From positions 248,001 to 312,000 of the forward strand of contig NZ_QBUD01000002.1 in NCBI RefSeq assembly GCF_003058085.1: DNA of 64,000 nt. The letters run 5' to 3'. The notes under the pieces are model-generated. The model saw nothing but the letters and a program-made list of their open reading frames with translations. It was not told the DNA's origin and did no database searches. Shown in pieces: positions 62,180-64,000 of this stretch (positions are counted from its first letter, which is position 1; the number at the start of each line of letters is the position of its first letter). A program made the position numbers and the translations under genes. Origin of the DNA: Yoonia sediminilitoris (lineage in GTDB: Bacteria; Pseudomonadota; Alphaproteobacteria; Rhodobacterales; Rhodobacteraceae).

Positions 62180-63133
62180 CTAAAGCGCGCTGAGTTCCGT
62201 CAATGTCCACCCACCATCTTTCAATCGGAAAAAGCCGGCAGAATCGATTGCCCATAAAACGTCGCCTTCGCTGACAAGCTGGATAAGGTTCACAGGCTCG
62301 CGCGCGCAACCGGTTTCCACCACTACCAATTCATCACCTTTCAATTCAAACAGCGCCGGGCCCTCGTATTTTTCGTCCTGGCCCGCCCCGATATATCGCT
62401 TGCCTTTGTGCTGGGCGGTCAGATGCAGGGCGGTCTCGTCGTTTGCATAAAGCAGCTCAAAACCGTCTTCGAAGGTCCCTTTGTAGATCTCGGCTCTGGG
62501 TCTGTCCGCACAGATGACCGCCTGATTGTTTTCTTCAAAACCGTGGATCAGACGGGCGCCACTATCAAGCCAGAGCTCATTAACCTCATCCCCTCGAAAG
62601 CGAACGATACGGCCCAGTGCACCAATAACATAGTGTGCATCACCACAGGCGAAGGCGGCGTAGGCATCGGGATTTTCGCGCGCGTATCGGTCCATGATCG
62701 GATAGGTACGTTCGACATAATCACCTGCGGTTTCGGTCGGGCCACGCTCTGGAATGACAGGCTCCGGACCGTGGGCGAGCCGTTCAATCCATTGATTGAC
62801 GGTTCTGTCGAACACCCAGACGGTCGCTTTACCACAGCAAAGGTAGAAGTAGTCGCCGACCAATTGCAGATTGAACGGCACAACATTCTCTTGCGGAAAC
62901 GGGACCCCAAAGCCCTGGCCCAGATCACGCGACACCGCTTGAATATAGTCGCCCAATATCCAGACCGCCTGACTTTGCACATTGACGGTTGCGCACAGCA
63001 CGTTGCCCAAATTCTCGACAGACAGCTTTTCGACCGAAAGAGGATCAAAGGTGATATAGCTAATCACCCAAGCATCTGGATCACTATCATCGACCGCAAC
63101 GGCAGAATTCTCACCTGTGGGAACAGCAAACAT
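62180..63133 (-). CDS. Probable immunity protein for the adjacent AHH effector
   Basis: This 317-residue cytosolic protein has no signal and no recognised family. It is acidic, with repeated short beta-strand patterns (YFYLCCGKATVWVFDRTVNQWIE, ALGRIVRFRGDEVNELWLDSG, FELLYANDETALHLTAQHKG), possibly a beta-propeller-like fold. Its start is 23 bases after the effector gene's stop on the same strand. That position, the acidity and lack of other function fit an immunity protein that blocks the nuclease. This is inferred from context only. Confidence 0.5.
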   Translation of the reverse strand: MFAVPTGENSAVAVDDSDPDAWVISYITFDPLSVEKLSVENLGNVLCATVNVQSQAVWILGDYIQAVSRDLGQGFGVPFPQENVVPFNLQLVGDYFYLCCGKATVWVFDRTVNQWIERLAHGPEPVIPERGPTETAGDYVERTYPIMDRYARENPDAYAAFACGDAHYVIGALGRIVRFRGDEVNELWLDSGARLIHGFEENNQAVICADRPRAEIYKGTFEDGFELLYANDETALHLTAQHKGKRYIGAGQDEKYEGPALFELKGDELVVVETGCAREPVNLIQLVSEGDVLWAIDSAGFFRLKDGGWTLTELSAL

Positions 63134-63156
63134 ATCAAGTATCTATCCTTTTGATC

Positions 63157-64000
63157 CTAGGTTGCAGAGGGTGGCAGGCCAAGGCGTACCTCCATATTTG
63201 CAAACCGTTCAGCCGATTTATTGGTTTTGGACTCAACCTTGATTTCCGGTTTATGTTCACAGGCGTCTTTGTATTGCGTCTCAACGCATTCCATTCCCTG
63301 TTTCGCACAATCGCTATCGACAAGAGATTGGTCGTAGGCCGCGGCGTCGGCAAGCGATTGTTTTGCGATCTCGACCGCATCGCTTATGGGGCGGGGCTTG
63401 TTGCCAAAAGTCCGGTCAAAAGACAGGTGCATACGGCCGTGACCTCTGGCCCATGTCATCCCGGTGGCGGTTCCTTTTGCGGCAATGGCTTTGCCTGTAT
63501 CGCTTTTCCTGTCGCCGCTGGCCTTGCCGTAGCCGTCGCCACCAACACAGATTGCGCAAGCATCGTCAATGGATGGCAGGTGATCGCGTTTGGCCTGTTC
63601 TTCGCCCCCGTCTGCAAGCCATTCCCCCGGGTTATCCCTTGTACCCTTTCGAATATATTCATCTGGAATGATGTGGTGCGCTTGCCCGCCCGCTTCATTA
63701 CATTTTGATTGAATGTCGCTAAAACTGCCGACCAGACACTCCCATTCAGCATAGACCGAAGGAACACCGGGCTGACCGATGAAAGGGACGGTGATAACAT
63801 CGCCAATGTTCGATGCATGGTTCGAGGTTGCGACATCGCCAAAACGCGCAACGCCCTTGCCCTCTGCCTTCACATCCGACGACCATGCCTGCGCATAGAT
63901 TTTGCCGGTGTTCTTTGAGGTGATGATCCCTTTTTTCTGCGCAGCACCCGCTTCGTCGCCTGTGCATTTGCTATATTTGCTGCTGTTTTCCTGACTGACC
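63157..64000 (-). CDS. PAAR-like (DUF4150) effector with AHH nuclease signature, 5' end missing
   Basis: The frame is open to the right edge. The visible start, SQENSSKYSKCTGDEAGAAQ and YAQAWSSDVKAEGKGVARFG, then DVATSNHASN, is the DUF4150 PAAR-like domain that sits on the T6SS spike tip. The C-terminal part contains GGQAHHIIPDEYIRKG, a literal AHH-type motif (HNH/EndoVII-fold nuclease), and GHGRMHLSFDRTFG. A probable immunity gene follows. So this is a likely antibacterial DNA- or RNA-cleaving effector. The N-terminus and full length are not visible. Confidence 0.72.
   Translation of the reverse strand, partial: VSQENSSKYSKCTGDEAGAAQKKGIITSKNTGKIYAQAWSSDVKAEGKGVARFGDVATSNHASNIGDVITVPFIGQPGVPSVYAEWECLVGSFSDIQSKCNEAGGQAHHIIPDEYIRKGTRDNPGEWLADGGEEQAKRDHLPSIDDACAICVGGDGYGKASGDRKSDTGKAIAAKGTATGMTWARGHGRMHLSFDRTFGNKPRPISDAVEIAKQSLADAAAYDQSLVDSDCAKQGMECVETQYKDACEHKPEIKVESKTNKSAERFANMEVRLGLPPSAT

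Overview
The window comes from an alphaproteobacterial chromosome, almost certainly a marine roseobacter-type Rhodobacteraceae. The evidence is the regB / senC / regA redox regulatory locus beside a murU-amgK-addB-addA run, roseobacter-type polyamine uptake genes, a Rhodobacteraceae-style tyrosine recombinase, and RepC/ParB/DUF932 plasmid-type proteins. An unusually large share of the window is insertion-sequence debris and decayed genes. That resembles IS-rich polar roseobacters such as Octadecabacter, but the genus is a guess.

Layout. 1-12.3 kb is conserved core: addA (cut by the left edge), addB, murU and amgK (peptidoglycan sugar recycling), a PAS-domain protein, regB, and divergently senC and regA. 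12.3-16.2 kb holds an ABC exporter and two family-2 glycosyltransferases. 16.2-19.1 kb has a nest of palindromic repeats, a coiled-coil hypothetical gene and htpX. 19.1-23.6 kb is an IS graveyard (IS6, ISKra4-like, IS66 and IS256 remnants, plus an HD-domain gene cut by an IS6 end) around an isolated tadE/tadG-like pair. 23.6-30.6 kb has a polyamine ABC transporter (potD-A-B-C order) and a nitrilase/GNAT/NTF2-like operon, followed by a hemerythrin gene. 30.8-41 kb has a histidine phosphatase, an IS110 scar and an envelope cluster: serine hydrolase, MscS channel, membrane protein, phospholipase-D lipoprotein, two alpha/beta hydrolases and a META protein. 41.5-49.9 kb has LuxR-type regulators (one broken), an NTF2/MFS/AA_synth operon, a defective IS6 element with perfect inverted ends, an aldo/keto reductase with a divergent AraC regulator, and a KefC-like antiporter. 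50-52.5 kb has fragments of plasmid housekeeping genes (DUF932, ParB) around an exported protein of unknown function.

The most interesting part is 52.6-59.4 kb, an integrated mobilizable element in a tRNA-Arg(CCT) gene. It is bounded by 51-bp direct repeats of the tRNA 3' half (50/51 identical). It combines a ColE1-like mobilization module with a repABC-type RepC initiator. The module is an mbeC-like gene and an mbeA-like relaxase, with mbeB- and mbeD-like genes nested out of frame inside the relaxase. A terminator-like hairpin sits antisense upstream of repC, where repABC plasmids keep their control RNA. The element also carries a 5'-truncated tyrosine recombinase, an XRE/ImmA pair, a metallophosphoesterase and two tiny genes flanked by hairpins.

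Right of the tRNA, an NAD-salvage pair (nicotinamide phosphoribosyltransferase and NMN adenylyltransferase) is decaying. The window ends in a type VI secretion accessory cluster: a DUF6484 protein, a short TIGR02270-like protein, a probable immunity protein, and a PAAR-like (DUF4150) protein with a C-terminal AHH-type nuclease signature that runs off the right edge.
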